The notes: generated by a model from the sequence alone, not told the origin. DNA of 64,000 bases from Lethocerus indicus (GCA_019843655.1 JACDQD010000004.1:13392001-13456000), one strand, 5' to 3'; shown: positions 25,886-40,000, counted from the first letter of the stretch. Numbers and translations are program-made.

Positions 25886-26885
25886 TATATAACTCTTATA
25901 TAATGCGTAATTGATACTCTTATTCTGTGAATTATACATGTATCCATCAACTGTGTTCACATTAAATTTCCCGTATTTTATTTTACATTGTAATTTGTAA
26001 TATTGTACATATTTCAAGCAGTGTATGCCTCCCAAAATGTACGTGCGTAAGCGTAATAAGGCCGGGTCATTAATCTCATTCCACTCTCGTTTGTTGCAAA
26101 TGGAAATTTAAGGAAATAAATATTTCTATAATTTTGTTTATCTCAGATGGTGGAAAATCATAAACTCAATCATTGCAGCCATTGGGCCGTTTTAAAGCCG
26201 AGTTAAATCCACTGACCATTAAACAGTATGGAACATCGATAATTTTTTTAAACCTATCTAATTCTGTCCATTATTTTCTTCTAACAGTCGATTCCTTCCC
26301 AATTTGGAGTATATGGAAAGGTGATGTAAGATTTAGTTGAACACATAAACTTGAAATTAGAAATTTAGTATTTTCAACCTGCAATAGGCAGAATTCAAAT
26401 TTGTAAAGTAAAGGATAAGTTTCGAGAGTAGATTGGAATATTGTAATTATTGGAATATTAGATTGGAATATACAGGCAGTAATAACTAAATCTCTTTTTT
26501 CATTTATAGACAATTCCCTTACGTTTTATTTATTCCTGTTTTTTGTAAGAATCATAATTATGTACTAGTTAATAAATCTAATCAATGTATTTCAATTTAT
26601 TTGTGGATTTATTACTTCTGATATCTGATGTTGAAAGTTGTTTTGTAATTACGGGGTTAACTAGAGTTACCTGTAAACCTTTTCTAATGGATTAAGCAAG
26701 TTGAAACTAGTATTAAATGATAAGATTTTACAATATAGAAAAGGTTTCCTCGTAATCTGGTGTTAGGATTCATTTTTGCTGTGAAATGTTTGGTCGCACT
26801 TGGAAGAAACCGAAGGAGGGGACCCAAGTATGCCGGGGTTAATAATAAGAAAAAAGGGATGGGGGGATTAAAATAAATAACAGAA
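25886..26885. other. AT-rich non-coding stretch
   Basis: Includes short direct repeats of GATTGGAATAT near 26432-26470. No supported gene. Confidence 0.5.
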
Positions 26886-27200
26886 TGGCGATGGCTCATT
26901 AAAAATGTTGGGGCCGGTGTCGGCCATGACAGCCGAGGAGTTCGGATTCACACGCAGCCTAATTGACAGTGTTAGGCCGGCTTCACTCGACCCTCCGACC
27001 ATGAATAATTATAATAATGATTCTGTCCTCGGGACACAATATTTTAAATTGGCATATTTTAAGATGGGACAGAGCCGCGGACGCGATAATTCATGTCCGA
27101 TAGCGTAATGTATTGCACGCCCAAAGAGGAATGCCTCCCCTGCATCGATTTGATCCCATCGGATATTCCCGGCTATGTAAAATAGTGGGGGCGAAATATT
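26885..27200. promoter_or_regulatory. CG-containing island, candidate regulatory element
   Basis: Compact mosaic block with CAGCCTAATTGACAG and ATGAATAATTATAATAATGA, flanked by AT-rich DNA. Overlapping frames on both strands are not convincing. Confidence 0.25.
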
Positions 27201-27796
27201 TCTCTTGGAACGTTTCAAACTGCGAAAAACTTTCGAGTGGAAACGAAGGAATAATGCTATACATAATGTTTACGGTTTTACTTTATCAAGTAGATTGTAG
27301 GGTCCAAAACGTTGGAAGGCTTTGAACATTTGGAACATTTTCTTTAACAAAATTGTAAAACCACGATTAAACACGAACATAATAACATAAAGCCTGTAAT
27401 TGCCCAGCACAAAGTCGTGTTTTACTGCATATTTTCGAGCCAGCTCCCTACTTTAATTCGCATTATATTTTTTGGTGATAAATACAACCCCTGCTTATTA
27501 AATATGAAGTTCTCACTTATAAAGTTCCAAATGCGATAAGAATGATTTGTTAACTAATAATTTCGCACTAATCCCGTCCATTAATCACTGAGGGTTGGAG
27601 CAAAGAATAGGTGTTCCATTATGAAATTTAAAAAAAAATAGAGAAGTTTTCCTCTCATTCATTGTTAAGATTCTAATGAGAATCTGAAGAGGGGCCTTCA
27701 AACATTATAAGTAACGATATTAAAGCATTTTGTTTTTTATTGATGGTCCGATTTTTATCTACGCTGTTGTTGTTGTTGTAGCCGAGGGTCTTACCG

Positions 27797-27906
27797 TTGA
27801 TTGTAATTACAAGTCTCCTGGGCCAGGAGAGTTAATGGCTGTCATTTGTATTAGAGACAAGAGCCTGTTAGCGGCTATCAACTCCTCCCACTTGTAATCC
27901 ATCATT
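27797..27906. promoter_or_regulatory. double-palindrome element, foldable as a long hairpin
   Basis: TTGTAATTACAA (27801-27812) is a perfect 12-bp palindrome with a central homeodomain TAATTA. Two bases later TCTCCTGG-G-CCAGGAGA (27814-27830) is a perfect 8-bp inverted repeat with one central base. Further right, ACTTGTAA (about 27890) pairs with TTACAAGT on the left, and GTTAATGGCTG (about 27831-27841) pairs, with wobbles and one mismatch, with CGGCTATCAAC (about 27873-27883). The region could therefore act as paired protein sites or as a folded RNA of about 110 nt. All bulges fall on the left arm, which is unlike most microRNA precursors. Confidence 0.4.
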
Positions 27907-28024
27907 TCTGTTTTTCAGCCGTAATAATACGAAAATACACGTTGTTGTCGAACGGCGTTCTTAATATGCTAATACATTTTAATATATCTCTCATTTATCG
28001 CATTTATCTTCGAGATACGGAGGC

Positions 28025-28075
28025 AGAGAGAGAGGAGAGAGAGAGAGAGGGTGAGAGAGACAGAGGGAGGGAGGG
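28025..28075. repeat. interrupted (AG)n tract
   Basis: AG dinucleotides with GG interruptions, next to a CG-containing segment at 28080-28160. Confidence 0.9.
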
Positions 28076-28159
28076 GCAAGCCCACGACACAACAATGCTC
28101 CGATGAAAAATTCGTTCGATCAAATCTCAGAGGCGATTAGGTCGTTCGGAAATAAAATA

Positions 28160-29560
28160 AAAAAACCTTTGCGGTCAACAATTATGAATATTAAAAAATT
28201 TAAATATGTTGCAAATTGTTTATAGCCAAGTTTTTATCTGGATTAATGTAGTAAAGTGAATGCTGTGTACGTGAAAGGGTGAACACATTTAGAACTAATA
28301 TCTCTGGTTTACCAAAGCTGTTTATCGGAAATTAATTTAACAAATTGTAAGTTTACGTGTCCACTGGACCGATTTCCTGTATGTGTGCATAATAACGAAG
28401 TATGGATAGTATTATAACTATTGACGAAATCGAGATCCGAGACTATACATAATATACCTATATTAAATATACTTAAATTCTTGACCAATATTCGAAAAGA
28501 AAAAACAATTTTATGTTGGAACATTTAAATAAAATTACCGATAGTGTGGAATTAATAAAAAACATAATCGTTATCCCCGAAACAGAGTATGTTATGAAAA
28601 TAAACTGTCGGTTATTCATCTACGAAACTGTAAGCGGGTTCTGGTTCATGAAGGCTGCTAAAGGGCGCTCGCTCCCATTTCTTCGTGTTCCAACCATTTC
28701 AGTTCAGAAGGTCGCATCCTGCTTTAAATATTAATGAGATCATGCTCGAACCGATTCCTTCTGTTGACTGACTAGGACACCGGTTGGTATAAGATAGTTG
28801 CAAGATAGCTTTTTTCACTCTCTGGCACATACTTATCCCCAAAATTGTCCGGTTTCCTATAATTATTATTTTAAATTACAAGCATTGATAGAGAATTCCA
28901 TTTTTTCATTCGATTTATTGCTGACTGTTGAGGTAAAAAACCGGTAAGCCAAATTTGGAAAACGCATCTGTGTTGAAGACTTCGATAACCACACCAGTAT
29001 ATTACGGACTAACGGATAATAAAATTAAATATTATATAACCCATATTTATATACTGTGCTAAAGCGGGTGCCTCTTAGTTTCAGTCGAGACATACACATT
29101 TTTCGGTAATATCGTTATTTTATACCTGCACACGCATATGCGCGGGTAGAAGAACATCCTATGCTAATAAGACCATAAATATTCTACGATATTACCACGC
29201 ATCTCTAGTTCATTGCTTCCACTCACAATTTTTACTGTTTTTATGTTCCTTACCTTTTACGTAGGTAAGTTGAGTACAAAAAGGAATATGTGTACATCAC
29301 ATTTTGACTGCGAATATGAGTAACTATCTAATTTATAAATTTCCAGGGGTTTTATATTGTACTTTACTCCCCGCCTATTTTCTTTTATGCTAGGTTTCGG
29401 CTTGTCGCCATATCGGTTACGGATGAACTTCCCCGATGGAATTAGCAGTAGTCGTACAACACTGTCTACATTCTTTTTACTTAACGGACGCATTACATTA
29501 TTCCGAGAGGCGACGCGAGGAGACATATTTCAAGTTTCTAGTTGTCGATTCTAGAGCCGG
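28160..29560. other. AT-rich non-coding stretch
   Basis: Several short frames lie on both strands with no motif. No supported feature. Confidence 0.5.
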
Positions 29561-30200
29561 GCTGTGTTTACGGTAATTAATATGTGCCAATTGTCCGTAC
29601 CCGGGTGACATCAGAAACGGCCCATTTACATTCAAACGAGTCCGGCGTCCTTCCAACTCTCTTTCAATAGGAACGGATCGGATCGCCGGCCGAGTGGTGA
29701 GGCGGAGGAGGAGGCGATGCGAAGGAAAGAGATATCCTCTCAAATCGATTAGGTCATTTCTGGCGGCGGATCATCGATTCGTGTCACGACGAGACGGGGA
29801 GACAATAGCGGTTATGGGGCTGGACGCAAGATATTGCTTTTATCAAATTATACGGGGGGGCTTCATTGGGGAGGGGGTGTCGTAAATTGTAGGCCGGCTT
29901 CCGCCATCGGGGACCAGACAAATAATAACCTCCAATGGCGGCGACACGGCTCCTTTGTTGGGAATACAAATAGCCGTCGGATTACATACGAAAATATCCC
30001 CGGGCCGGCGTCGGTTGTTCACCTAAGCCGTACGCCGAGTTCGTTACCTTCGGCGACCGGTAGATTTATTTTACGCAATTCTCGAGAATCGGTTCGAGAA
30101 TTTTTTCGGGCAGATTTCAGCATATCGCTTATTGGCGGAACCCACTTTGACAGTGAGAGACCTTATTATTCCCCGTTAACAATCCGGAACCAGAATTAAT
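29560..30200. promoter_or_regulatory. GC-rich island, candidate conserved non-coding element
   Basis: CG-dense block flanked by AT-rich DNA. It contains GGA/GGC-rich sequence (29697-29720) and several CCGATCG-like and CGGCG steps. A 121-codon + frame (29834-30199) has no recognisable domain and overlaps other-phase frames, so it is not called. Confidence 0.3.
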
Positions 30201-31040
30201 ACCCTAGACGCAATGCGAAACGTTCCCCCTATGATATAAATCGCTGCATGAAATTAACACAATTTAATGCTGATCGTATAAAGGGCGTATATCCGCGTAA
30301 ATTGAAAACACTGACGACGAAGGTCGAGTATATTATGCTATTTATTTCTAAGAGTTATTATTTGATATAATGGTAAACATAAAATGTATAATAATACGGC
30401 CTAAATAATTAGTTTAGAACCTAAACGAACGGGGGGTAAACAGGGTTATGGAAGATCTGCTTTGCTAATAAAAATCCGTCGGTAATTTGAAAAATATGCT
30501 TTGGACAAAACGTGAGATAAACTTTCTGCGTATATTGCCGCGATTACATTAAGTAAACAACAAGGATGTTAGTTTTTTTAGGTTTCTACCTTTAAATTAT
30601 ATTTAAACCTCATGTTGGCCAACAATACCTCTATAAGACACACACATGGACGTATCACTGTTACCGACTGATGTTCGTTTACTCATTTTCGAAAATGGCG
30701 CAAATGATTACTAAGTGATACGTCGAATGAAGTTATAAGTTATATGAAGTTGGAATTTTAATTGCTCTTCTTTGGAAACGACTCTCATTGTTGGAGTGCA
30801 CAATCGGAGGGCCATATCGAGGCCGGGTTTCGCAAGACACAGGTGTTTTGCAAACTGCGCATATCTCTATAAGACGTGTGTCGTAGACAATAAACTATTT
30901 GGGAGGGGGTCAAGGAGGCGGTCCGCCATCAATTCCAGATTAGATCTCTGTCGGGACAGGAGAGCGGTATATGGCCGTTGTACGTACAGTGTGCAGTATA
31001 TAGATCTGCAGCAGCGGCCCCCTACGCTAATGACCGGCCA
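30200..31040. other. non-coding stretch, nothing assigned
   Basis: AT-rich up to about 30770, then mixed. Frames at 30772-31286 overlap on both strands without motifs. Confidence 0.45.
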
Positions 31041-32480
31041 GCTACATGAGAAGCAAACCAAATAGCCGGCCACGTCCCGCACGGCCCGCGCACAACAACT
31101 CGGGTGAACGGCTCCGCTCCGAAATACGACCTCGCTTCGGTTTTTCTCATGCTCTCTTTCTATCTCCGACCGGGAGATCTTGGATTTTATCAACGGGGTA
31201 ATATATAGTGTCGGACCACTCCGAATGCGTTCTCGGCCGCCGACCGTTAACCAACAGGCCGAGGACATCTGTTTTGCGCAACACAAGAATGCTCAAAAAT
31301 ATTGTCGCATATGTTGAAAGCATCGACCATTAAAATTCCGCAACTTTTCATCTCAAATTATAGATCTCGTCGAGATCAAAATGCTGAATTTTTTTTTAAT
31401 ATCTGAAATCAATCTATAAACCAGGGAAATTTATTTCCTGCCACAGGCTTAACCCTTGCACTAGCTGGAGAGTCGCTATGTGACGATTAATCCGTAACTT
31501 ACTTCCGTACATTTCTTTGCGAAACTACAATTTGATGTTTCATATGTTTGGTGTTATACTGTTCCCATAAATGCGAATGTGTAATAAATTGTAGATCTCT
31601 AATCGTGCGGTATATGTACTTAGCCAATAAAATAAAGTGGGAACAGGCGACCGCGACGATTTGTGTCATGTCAAGTTTCATATCATCAAAAGATAATAAC
31701 AGTTTTCATCATTTTACTACCCGATCATAAAACAAACTTCATTTATAGACCGAGTGCACATCGCATATAGAAAGTACCAATAAATGATCGTGTTTATATA
31801 GTGTTAATAAACTTTAGGCGTTTGTAAATCTGCCCGAATGTCAACACAACATTTTAAACAGTATAGTTTAGAAGCTAGTCTAGTTTAATCGGTTGAAATT
31901 TCTTTTAAAAGTAAATTTGGGCCGCCATTGGGATTCATTTAAAGTTTGGTGGTCAACGCTATTATACCACGCAACTTTAACCCGGACCCCAATGTTAATG
32001 AGAAAATGTATTTTGGACCAGCACTTCTAAACTCTGATAAAAATAATGCTCAAATTGGCCGCGTGAACTCTAAAAAAAGGGACACAGAATTTTTTCTTCG
32101 TTTAATTTAACCTAAGATTTTGTAGTGTATATTGTACAGAACGATAATTCGGAAAGAGGCAGTTGTCACCGAAAACGAATCGGAGTTATTTTAGAGGTCT
32201 TAAACTGGTCTGGCGTATGTTACCGGATAAATGGAGGCCGACATAAGGAGGAATGCACTGTTGAGGGGGAAACGAAAAAAATAAAGCGTCAATTATTTAG
32301 AGGACGAGGCCATTTGTGTGGCCTTTCGGAAAGAGAGATCGTAAAATGCTAAGAATGCCCCCGGTGTCTTTTGCTTCACCTCGGGGGCGATGATTGTGCC
32401 CGTAGATTAGGAGCGCTGTGGCGGAGGTTGTGGGGCTTGAGCGCGTTGAGCGCTTAATTCTCTCGGCGGTTCGACTGGGA
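31040..32480. promoter_or_regulatory. two small CG islands separated by AT-rich DNA
   Basis: CG-containing blocks at about 31040-31280 and 32140-32480, with AT-rich DNA between. GATCTCGTCGAGATC at about 31363-31377 is a short inverted repeat. No coding support. Confidence 0.25.
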
Positions 32481-34560
32481 AAAGGTTTCGTCAGAATTTT
32501 GATCTACAACACACTCGACACCCGAAAACAAAAAATATTTATCTCGAGCGTTAATTGCAGCAATGGCATGCATCCTGCAGAATTCATACGTGGTATCTCG
32601 GCGCACTAAGTCTAGAAACAGTTGATTGTGACTATTCTCGAATGCAGTTCGAAAATAACTAATATTAGTGTCGAGTTCAACACAGTTGTATTCACTGCAG
32701 GTAGTCCAACGGGAAGTTGTTCCGGAATAATTCCTGTAAAAAAATGAACCAGGAAAAGAGGAGAAAAAGTCTGGAAAGTGATATATGAACAGTGAATATC
32801 TATATGTACACGTAAGGAGACGCTAACGCGAAAATGCCAATGAATTATGTCGTCTTGTTAAAACTACGCTCTGGGTTCGCTGGCACGAATTCCGAACATG
32901 CTGACCTCTCCTCTAACCAATGGATGATACATGCTTCAGGAAGATCACGACCATTACACAAATCGTTACTTCAGGAAATGGAATAGTGACCGCCTAAAGT
33001 CCCTGTACACATATCGACGACCACTTGTGTTCACATGATATTCGCCTGTTGTATTCTACGAAATTTACATTCATTTATTCAGAATAATTATAGAAAACCT
33101 TGAAATATGCGCTAAAGTGGCCTTATTCACAGATTTTTACTAACTAAGAAGCACTGATCGTTACGTATTTTTTGAAAGGTTTCCTTTATGATTATAAGTA
33201 TTACAATATAGGAGTAAAAGTTGGCCAGAGGGTGGGTCAAAAGGGGCCAAAGACTCTCTAACAGGGGGAGTTATAATTTTAATAAGTTAAACCAAATAAG
33301 GTTCTATTATGGACACGCTTTCCTGTCCTATTGAGTTCCATCACTCCTAATGCCTAATTATATATTTTTTCCACCGACCGATTACACCATTAAGAGCGGA
33401 TAATTTAAGATAATCGTTACAATTATAATAATACCGTCTAAGAAAATCAATTTGACGACTAGATTAGACGAGGGAAGACCGTGAGTTCCACGCTTCTTTT
33501 ATTTTTAGCCCCCTCATTTCTGAGCTCTAACGTATTTAGAAAATTATAACAGTGGTTACATTAAAGATAGGGGAGGAGAGACGGCGGTAGCATCGGTTTT
33601 TCTCAAGCATCGCAATCATCCTATTTAATCGTACAGCGTGATAATTGTGATATTTGATCATCATTTATTGTTTAGCAATAATGATCTGAATCTCAATTTT
33701 TCAGATTTGGCCTTATCGCCTTTGTCAGTAGTTTCGGTGTTTCTACTGCAACATTGAATCTAGAGATCATTTACAAACTTAGTAAATTATAAAAGGTTGC
33801 CCTCGCTTTATGCCTCTTAAACGTTGTAAATAATGCATCTGCCGTGATAAAGGTTTTTAAAGTGCCTCAAAAATATGAATAATTTTTCATCACATAGACA
33901 GAAAATTCGAACGAGTCAATTTACCATTTTGACTCAAGTGGTTCCACTTCAGCGCCAGGGCCAAATGTTGGTTCGAAATAATGGATCGTTAACTCGATCT
34001 TTAACTTCTTTTATTTTCCATTCTTAACCGCTGATGTTCAAAAAAGGAGGAGACTCGGAATCCGTAAGAGAAATAAGCGAGTGAGTTAGGGGACACCTGT
34101 TTATTAATGTTTCAACACCTAGGAGCGGCACAGGAGTAACGGCACTCTGAGGAGACAAATGTGGTATGCGGTCCACTCGCTCCTCCCCGCCGTCCTCTTG
34201 GGTACCGGCAACGGACAACAGATAACTTTGGGGGTGGCCCACCACTGAAACTCCCTCCTTACAGAGCACTGCTCAAGAATCGATGGAATTTACCTCCGAA
34301 AAACAACAATATATTAATTAAGCTAGTCTCCATCCCACGTATTTGGCTTTACCTACTTTACATGGAGGCAGAGATTGAGTGTTCGAGACTCTTCCGAGCA
34401 AACCATCCCTATCACTGCCCGGAGGCGTTCGCGTTGCCTACTAAAGGCGGCAGAAACCTCGCAGAGGTGAAAAACCTTCAGCGTCGTATATACGTGTATA
34501 TGAAGCGAACGACCGGAACACTTGTTATAAAATATTCGTGGAGTGTAAGAGAAATGCGGG
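32480..34560. other. AT-rich non-coding stretch
   Basis: No supported feature. A 135-codon frame at 34161-34568 overlaps an antisense frame and shows no domain motif. Confidence 0.45.
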
Positions 34561-34780
34561 CAAAATGAGCTGCCGGAGAGACGGAGAGGCGTGTTATTAG
34601 GCCGGCCACCCCGCCGCTTCCGGATCCCGCCTTCCTCTTAAAATTCAATAAACATTCAATCGATCGCGTGTCTCGATCATGCGGGTTTTTGAAATATGAA
34701 CCCGTCCGAAATTGTAAATTCCGAGGGCTCTCGGAACCGCTTCAACCTTCTCCGAGGCATTCAACGACCGGAATTCACTG
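34560..34780. promoter_or_regulatory. small CG-rich island
   Basis: Compact block with ATTAGGCCGGCCACC and CAATCGATCGCG. Texture only. Confidence 0.25.
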
Positions 34781-35700
34781 AATGTACACATGGATGATAA
34801 TTTATTGAAACGAAGTAATTTAACCTTAAGCTATGTTGCCCACCTTATTTGTTTAAAAGTCGCGCTGTTTTGCCAAGTAAATACTGCCGATTGGAATCGG
34901 AATCGAGTTGGCACCCTCGAATATCTTATGCAACGTTTTTAATTTACTTTCCACGAGACTGTTTGTTTGCATACATTAATTTTCTGGTATTTTCGTCGGA
35001 ACGAAATATTAAAGCGGTACAAAATTGGCGCTGCCAGGAACTGCCGAGTCTACAGTAATTACCTTTCAACGAAATGACATAAAAAACAAATTATTTTCCC
35101 CTTCTTATTCATAATAGGTGCGTCCAATTACTCCTCGGTAACATTCTTCGATACCGGTTTAAAAACGGTCCCACCTACCTACCGTAATAAACGCTGCTTG
35201 CAAATAGGTTTAAAGAGAACCCCGAACGAAACATATCATTAGGGTTTCGTTTCGTTGTCTCTTCGGCACTGAAAATGTGAAGAAACACAAAGGAGTGAGA
35301 CACTCCTTTCAGGAGTGGAGAAACGACCAATCAAACTCATAAATTGAACTGAATCCGTGGTACGAGAAAAACCAGTCATGCATATCCTTGTGCTCAATTC
35401 CTCTAATTCTTCTTCCTTCTGCGTCCTCTCGGTTTTCCTGCCCAACTCTTCTCTAAAACGACATTCCACTCGGTGGATTGCAGTGCCCACCTGTTCAACA
35501 TATGAAAAATTGGTTTAAAAACCGACTTTTAATCCTTGAAAAGAGCCTCGAAGCGAATGCCTATGATCTCAGTATCTCAAGATTCGTCGCAGCCAAAACG
35601 TTCTAACGGAATCAGTCCGACTTTTTGAAGTGTGAAGAAAAGGGCAAGAGTGAGACGTCTTCAGAGGTTGAATCTTGGTGATAGATGAGAGGTGGGCAGG
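34780..35700. other. non-coding stretch, nothing assigned
   Basis: An 83-codon minus frame (35239-35490) is charged and Glu-rich but unrecognised and unsupported by neighbours. Nothing else seen. Confidence 0.4.
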
Positions 35701-36680
35701 TGACCCGGTCCCAAGGAATAAATACATCAGTGGCCGTGGGGGGAGCAACCCCGCCGAGATAAGGGTGTCAAATGTAGAGCCCCGAGCGGTGGGGGCCGAG
35801 CGCTTACCATTTTACACGGTATTAATATTTATTTAGACCCGTCTAATTTATATGCGGTCCTCCCGGGCTGTCGAGGTGTTGTCTGTACCTGGGCTTCTGG
35901 GAACGGGGCGTAATTTATGTGCGACGCCCCCCCCCCGCTATATAATGTGACACCGCATAGGGGCGCATACCTACTCCGAGCATTGTTTACAGCAAATGTT
36001 CAAAAATATGGGAGGAGGCTCCTCCACCGTTTAGTAGGAATAACAGTACGGATTTTTTAACGATCAGTAGTAACACTAACATTAATTTGACATATACTCT
36101 TAATAGTAAAATCAGTTTTGTGTCCTCTCAATAGCATTCTCAATCTTCTGTCTAGTTTCTACTTCTCCCCGCAGCCAATAGCATACCTTCATTCAATTTC
36201 GTCTGTGTATGTCGGTAACCGGTGGAGCATCCATTCCGTACGGTTACTGTCGGACAGTATATATGTTTGCGCAGTAATTTTCCCAACTATTAAATGAATG
36301 AAAGTGAATAAAGGAAATTGAATACTTTATTATAAGCAGTTTAGCACCGTTTGACAGTTTCCCGTGGCGCACGAAGGGGGCTGAAATAATATGCTTCTAA
36401 ACGTCGGAAACAAAAAATAAAACCGTTTCATAAATCGTGTCAGTATCGGAGCGGTTAAACGTTGTATTGACTCGGGCAATTAGAGACGGGATCGAATACA
36501 GAGAGTCAGGGCGAGAAGGGGGTGGTGGGGGCATATTAAAGGTGGCCCGGCAACCCTCGATATTTGAATAAATATTCCAAATGAATTAAACATGAATTAT
36601 TAATATTGAAAGTGTCAGCCAATAACACGAGACGGATGAGGATGAGGACTCCCCCGCCCCTCCCGCCCACCATCGACCAA
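35700..36680. promoter_or_regulatory. two GC-rich islands around an AT-rich centre
   Basis: Blocks at about 35700-35960 (TATTAATATTTATTTAGACC, an 8-9 C run near 35926) and 36420-36680 (ATTAAACATGAATTATTAAT). Both mix TAAT cores with GC runs. Regulatory function inferred. Confidence 0.3.
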
Positions 36681-36698
36681 TCTCATCATCATCTCCCG

Positions 36699-36699
<1 letters not shown>

Positions 36700-36764
<65 letters not shown>

Positions 36765-36830
36765 GAACATTGAGCCCTCGACTTGTAACCGATCACCACG
36801 TCTTATATACATTCTGTATATAATAAACTC

Positions 36831-36865
<35 letters not shown>
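36700..36865. repeat. (CA)31 and (GT)16 microsatellites in inverted order
   Basis: A CA tract (36700-36761) and a GT tract (36833-36865) are separated by 71 non-repetitive bases. CA and GT are complementary in inverted order, so up to about 32 bp can pair into a large hairpin or cruciform. Confidence 0.95.
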
Positions 36866-36867
<2 letters not shown>

Positions 36868-37031
36868 TACGTTAATTACCGTGGAGTCAAGTCAGTCACT
36901 CACCCAGTCTGTCACTCCTTGGTCCGGTTGAACCAACCATTTTAAATAATTGGTCGTATCTATACGCTCCTACCGAGGCTGAAATAATTTTTAACAGTAT
37001 TATTTTCTCTTCACTTCTTTTTTTTGTACTC

Positions 37032-37032
37032 G

Positions 37033-37060
<28 letters not shown>
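37032..37060. repeat. (TC)n microsatellite
   Basis: About 14 TC dinucleotides. Confidence 0.95.
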
Positions 37061-37063
<3 letters not shown>

Positions 37064-40000
37064 CGAACCGTATAATTACGTGTTTAAATATGGACAAAAA
37101 AAGAATTTCGATCCGACCGACTTACGGGAGTACTTTCTCCCTCTCCGCAGGCCCCGCAGGGGACACAAGAAGACCTGTAGTCCTGCAGTATGGCCTCACC
37201 GACTCAACGGCCCCAGCCCGCATTAACTGCACACTATGGACACAACTCCAATGTATAAAACTGATCCCCAGACGTACTGTCTTCATACTTAAAATCCTCC
37301 TTGTATAGATGTGCGGTCTTGGGACGCCGAGAAAAAAATATCTGGATTGATGAGCTGCTTTAGGCGAACGCCCAATACTAGCAAAAATAATGGAATGATA
37401 CAAAAAAATCTGTCTCTTCAGACAAAATCCATACAAACTACTAGAAATGGAAGCCTATCTATTGTGGGAAATGATATAGTATAAGAATCACATATTTTTT
37501 CCATCTTATCACAGCACAGATATAAGTATGTAACCATTGTACAATTGTACCTAAATATCGAACCATTGAACAAGACGTCTCACTCACCAAATGGACACGC
37601 GGTGCCTCCTACATACGAGTACGGCAATTACAGCGAGGACCGTAAATTATCCTTGAACGATGTCCAATATTTCATGTTTATCGACAAAAGAATGAGGTTG
37701 AAGTCGGCGGTTTAACAGGCCATCAATCAGCCTGTGGGCGAGTTGAAGCCTACCGGTCACTTTCTATGATCGGTAAAACAGGGCTTTGTCCAGACTCAAT
37801 AGTTTATGACGTCTAAATAATTTTAAATAAATAAATCACAGATGGACTGGCGAACGGGCCCAACCGCCCCTGATAACGACTTTATGACAAAGTTCTTCCC
37901 CAATTTCTGGAAAACGTAATGATGAACTGGCGATGAGTTATAAACCCACCATATGTGCAACTAGTGAATTAACTGCATTGAATATCGTCAGAATTGATCA
38001 CATTTCCGCTCGCAAGCTACTCTTTGTTGAAACCAATTCGGGCCTAGTCTCAACGCGTAATCTTATTAACTTTGACTACTGTTTCTGGTCACCGGTTCTG
38101 TTCATTTTGTCCTAATTATTCCAATTTTTTCCACAGTTTTCTTCGACTCCCGGTGGTCGGTGGTTCCCCCGCATAAAATTAGTATTTATAACTCCCGGAC
38201 GGCGTCTTATGCGCGCCCACACTTCACTTCTCCGATATCGTGTGTCTCTGATGACACATGAGCTTGTCATAAATAAAATTGGTTTACCCCATCTGAACAC
38301 CTGACACTTCAGACTTTCACTTGAAAATAATTCAATCGGGGCCCTTTGGTTTATTTTAAAATTACTATAATTAAATTCGATATTCGGTAACCAATAAAAT
38401 TTATTTAAAAACATCTGAGTACAAGAAGGAACATTGACATTTCGACTGGATATCATTGAAACCTTTTTCTCCTTATTAGTTCTTCCTTACCTAGATCACT
38501 ATTAGTCTCCTTAGTTCGTACTTAACTTTTCGACTTCAAGAATACGTTTCAGGATATAACAAATTTTCTTCAAAAAATCTCGGATCTGAAATTGACGAAC
38601 AGGCGGTTTTCGTGAAATATGAAACCTTCTTAAAATTTCGCAACTGAGGCTAAACTGCTTGGAATGATTCAGGTTGGGAGAAAAACGAGCAGCGCCCTCT
38701 CCATAGCAGTATAGTAAAAGCCGACCAAATTTATTAGCGTGTTGAAGAGGAGGTCAAAGAAAAAGAAGGAGTGAGGCATAAGACGTTAAAAGCAACAAGA
38801 AGCGAAAGAAGTGGAGGGCGGTTGGAACCAAACACACTGGGCAATAACGAGCGGCTCCTAATGTCTTTATTTATTCAGCAAAGCCGCGTGTTAACGCGCG
38901 TACACAGGCACACCAGTTCCCCGGCTCCCTCACCTTATTGGTCGGCCATGTATAGTTTAACGACTCAAACACACTCGCCGTAACATACACGGCCGATTTG
39001 TGGTTCACACTTGAACACAGACACAGAGTTAGGACACACAATGGATTTACAATGAGATTTGGCACCGAGTCCTGGGGATGATGTCATCTTTATCCTCCTA
39101 CTTGTTACTAATGGCTTGTCCAGCGCCTCCTTCAGTTTTTATCCGCCCGAAACTTAAGCGGTATGTGAAAACGGCTTAATATGTTCCTTGCGATACAACG
39201 TCTGCATAAAGCATCGTAGGGTTTACATCGTTTCTGAATCCAATTTGTTATTCCAATCCACTCAGGCTGCCTGACAAACTGAACGAATAGTAGAATTATA
39301 TACAAATAATAAATCATAATTATACCATCGATATCAAATGATTTTAAATAGTAAGATAAAACATATTGAATATTGAGAATATATTTCCGAGGAATAACAG
39401 GCCATATGCGTCTCGGAATAAACTCCGTTAGTGATTATATACAACTTTTATTTTTAGTATTCAACTTATTATTATGAACCTGAAAATATTATTATTCCAG
39501 GACTTTGGAATAAAAGAACGTTTCACCTAAATTCTGTATACCTTATAGGTATACTTTAAGGAATACTGATTGAAATAATTTATTATAACACGGTATGACG
39601 AAAAAAGGCATCAGTAATTCAATACATCGGTATGCACAAGCTGCCCACGGCCTGAAGCATAAGATACCATCCTTTCCAACACCATCTGTCATCTACTGCT
39701 TATTGGAAATGTGGTAATCATTTCCCGGAATGCGACTAGTGTAGTATGACGTTATCTTCATCCTGATCGACAAATAGCACCGATTTCCTTTCATAATTCA
39801 AAATCGTTTCAGCAAAACGTTGAACACTCGCCAACAACAATGAAAAATAGTTGGGGTGTGTCCCTTGGAAGCATAAGCGAAATCTTCAGTGAGAAGACAT
39901 TTGGAAAGGAAATTTTCAGAACCTAAAATTAAAATTAAATAATTAGAAAGCGCAATTTTTTTTTACTTCTTTCACCATTCCGAAAATTCAGGTGAAAAAG

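Noticed and set aside
29834..30199. 121-codon frame
   Set aside because: No recognisable domain, overlaps other-phase frames, and the composition follows the GC-rich island.
34161..34568. 135-codon frame
   Set aside because: It overlaps an antisense frame, has no motif, and I see no exon-like borders.
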